From an uncultured Akkermansia sp. (GTDB taxonomy: Bacteria > Verrucomicrobiota > Verrucomicrobiia > Verrucomicrobiales > Akkermansiaceae), in contig CAAFXA010000110.1 of assembly GCA_900766865.1 (NCBI GenBank), positions 1 to 7,265 of the forward strand: DNA of 7,265 nt, written 5' to 3'. Position 1 is the stretch's first letter. Each line of letters opens with the position of its first letter. The position numbers and the translations under genes were made by a program. Of this stretch, positions 7,159-7,265 are shown in pieces. Below the pieces are notes generated by a model. That model ran no database searches and had not been told where the DNA came from. It saw nothing but the letters and a program-made list of their open reading frames with translations.

Positions 7159-7167
7159 AGGCCCTCT
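7147..7167 (-). promoter_or_regulatory. 5'-leader hairpin just after the predicted transcription start
   Basis: Read on the minus strand, AGAGG and CCTCT form five outer pairs, then after one bulged G further CC/GG pairs close a short loop. The hairpin begins about seven bases into the predicted transcript and ends shortly before the purine-rich AAAAAGGAG (7134-7142). It could stabilise the mRNA or control access to the start region. GTG 7158 lies within it. Read on the plus strand it is followed by only TTT, so it is a poor terminator there. Confidence 0.45.
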
Positions 7168-7180
7168 TTGTGTCGGGGCG

Positions 7181-7209
7181 ATTATAGTATGCGAAATCCC
7201 CCGAGTCAA
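7181..7209 (-). promoter_or_regulatory. Near-consensus sigma70-type promoter for the small gene and PIN-like gene
   Basis: On the minus strand, -35 TTGACT (7204-7209) and a perfect -10 TATAAT (7181-7186) are separated by exactly 17 bases. Transcription should begin near 7174 and read towards 6213. This is the strongest promoter in the window. It lies 30 bases inside the real end of the contig, and it falls within the first codons of the frame that opens at ATG 7215, which argues against that start. Confidence 0.8.
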
Positions 7210-7238
7210 GTACATTATCCGTTTTTTTGCAAGAAGTA

Positions 7239-7265
7239 AGATCGGAAGAGCGTCGTGTAGGGAAA
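7239..7265 (+). other. Illumina sequencing adapter, not biological sequence
   Basis: The last 27 bases begin AGATCGGAAGAGCGTCGTGT and continue GGGAAA after one A, matching the start of the standard TruSeq adapter read-through sequence base for base. The adapter sits at the very end of the sequence, as expected when untrimmed reads are assembled. Bases after 7238 should be removed, and the contig ends there. Confidence 0.96.

Noticed and set aside
7147..7167. Plus-strand intrinsic terminator
   Set aside because: The hairpin is followed by only TTT, and no plus-strand gene lies immediately upstream to be terminated.
1..7238. CRISPR array, tRNA, insertion sequence or attachment repeats
   Set aside because: No regularly spaced repeats, cloverleaf-like segments, transposase-like frames or matching direct repeats were found by eye on either strand.

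Overview
The window looks like the end of a metagenomic or draft Illumina contig from a fairly GC-rich bacterium. The last 27 bases (7239-7265) are untrimmed Illumina adapter, so biological sequence stops near 7238. The proteins give no decisive taxonomic marker. From remembered resemblance of the membrane protein, the deaminase and the exonuclease, I lean towards a gut Verrucomicrobiota (Akkermansia-like), with Desulfovibrio-type bacteria as the alternative. This is inference only.

Left part (1-3666, minus strand): two large, alanine/glutamate/glutamine-rich genes separated by 14 bases and read right to left. The first (about 410 residues) is mostly long helices. The second (780 residues visible, cut by the window start) is a large helical protein with a glycine/alanine-rich hydrophobic core. 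The pair resembles the internal virion or DNA-ejection proteins of phages and suggests a prophage or prophage remnant continuing to the left. Its beginning is peculiar: the only strong Shine-Dalgarno sequence serves an ATG in a different frame from the large gene.

Middle part (3762-6318, plus strand): a compact three-gene operon with a good sigma70-type promoter. It encodes a polytopic membrane protein of unknown function, an amidohydrolase of the methylthioadenosine/S-adenosylhomocysteine deaminase family with complete metal-site motifs, and a DEDDh 3'-5' exonuclease joined to it by a TGATG stop-start overlap. These look like ordinary chromosomal genes.

Right part (6213-7238, minus strand): a near-consensus promoter (TTGACT, 17 bp, TATAAT), a hairpin at the very start of the predicted transcript, a small unrecognised protein with a Cys-rich cluster, and a PIN-like nuclease-domain protein whose coding frame overlaps the last bases of the small gene or follows closely. 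The 3' end of the PIN-like frame runs about 106 bases antisense into the exonuclease gene. This two-gene unit is the best candidate in the window for an undescribed accessory system (toxin-antitoxin-like or RNA-processing), but the evidence is limited to gene layout and acidic motifs.

No tRNA, rRNA, CRISPR array, insertion sequence or convincing terminator was seen.
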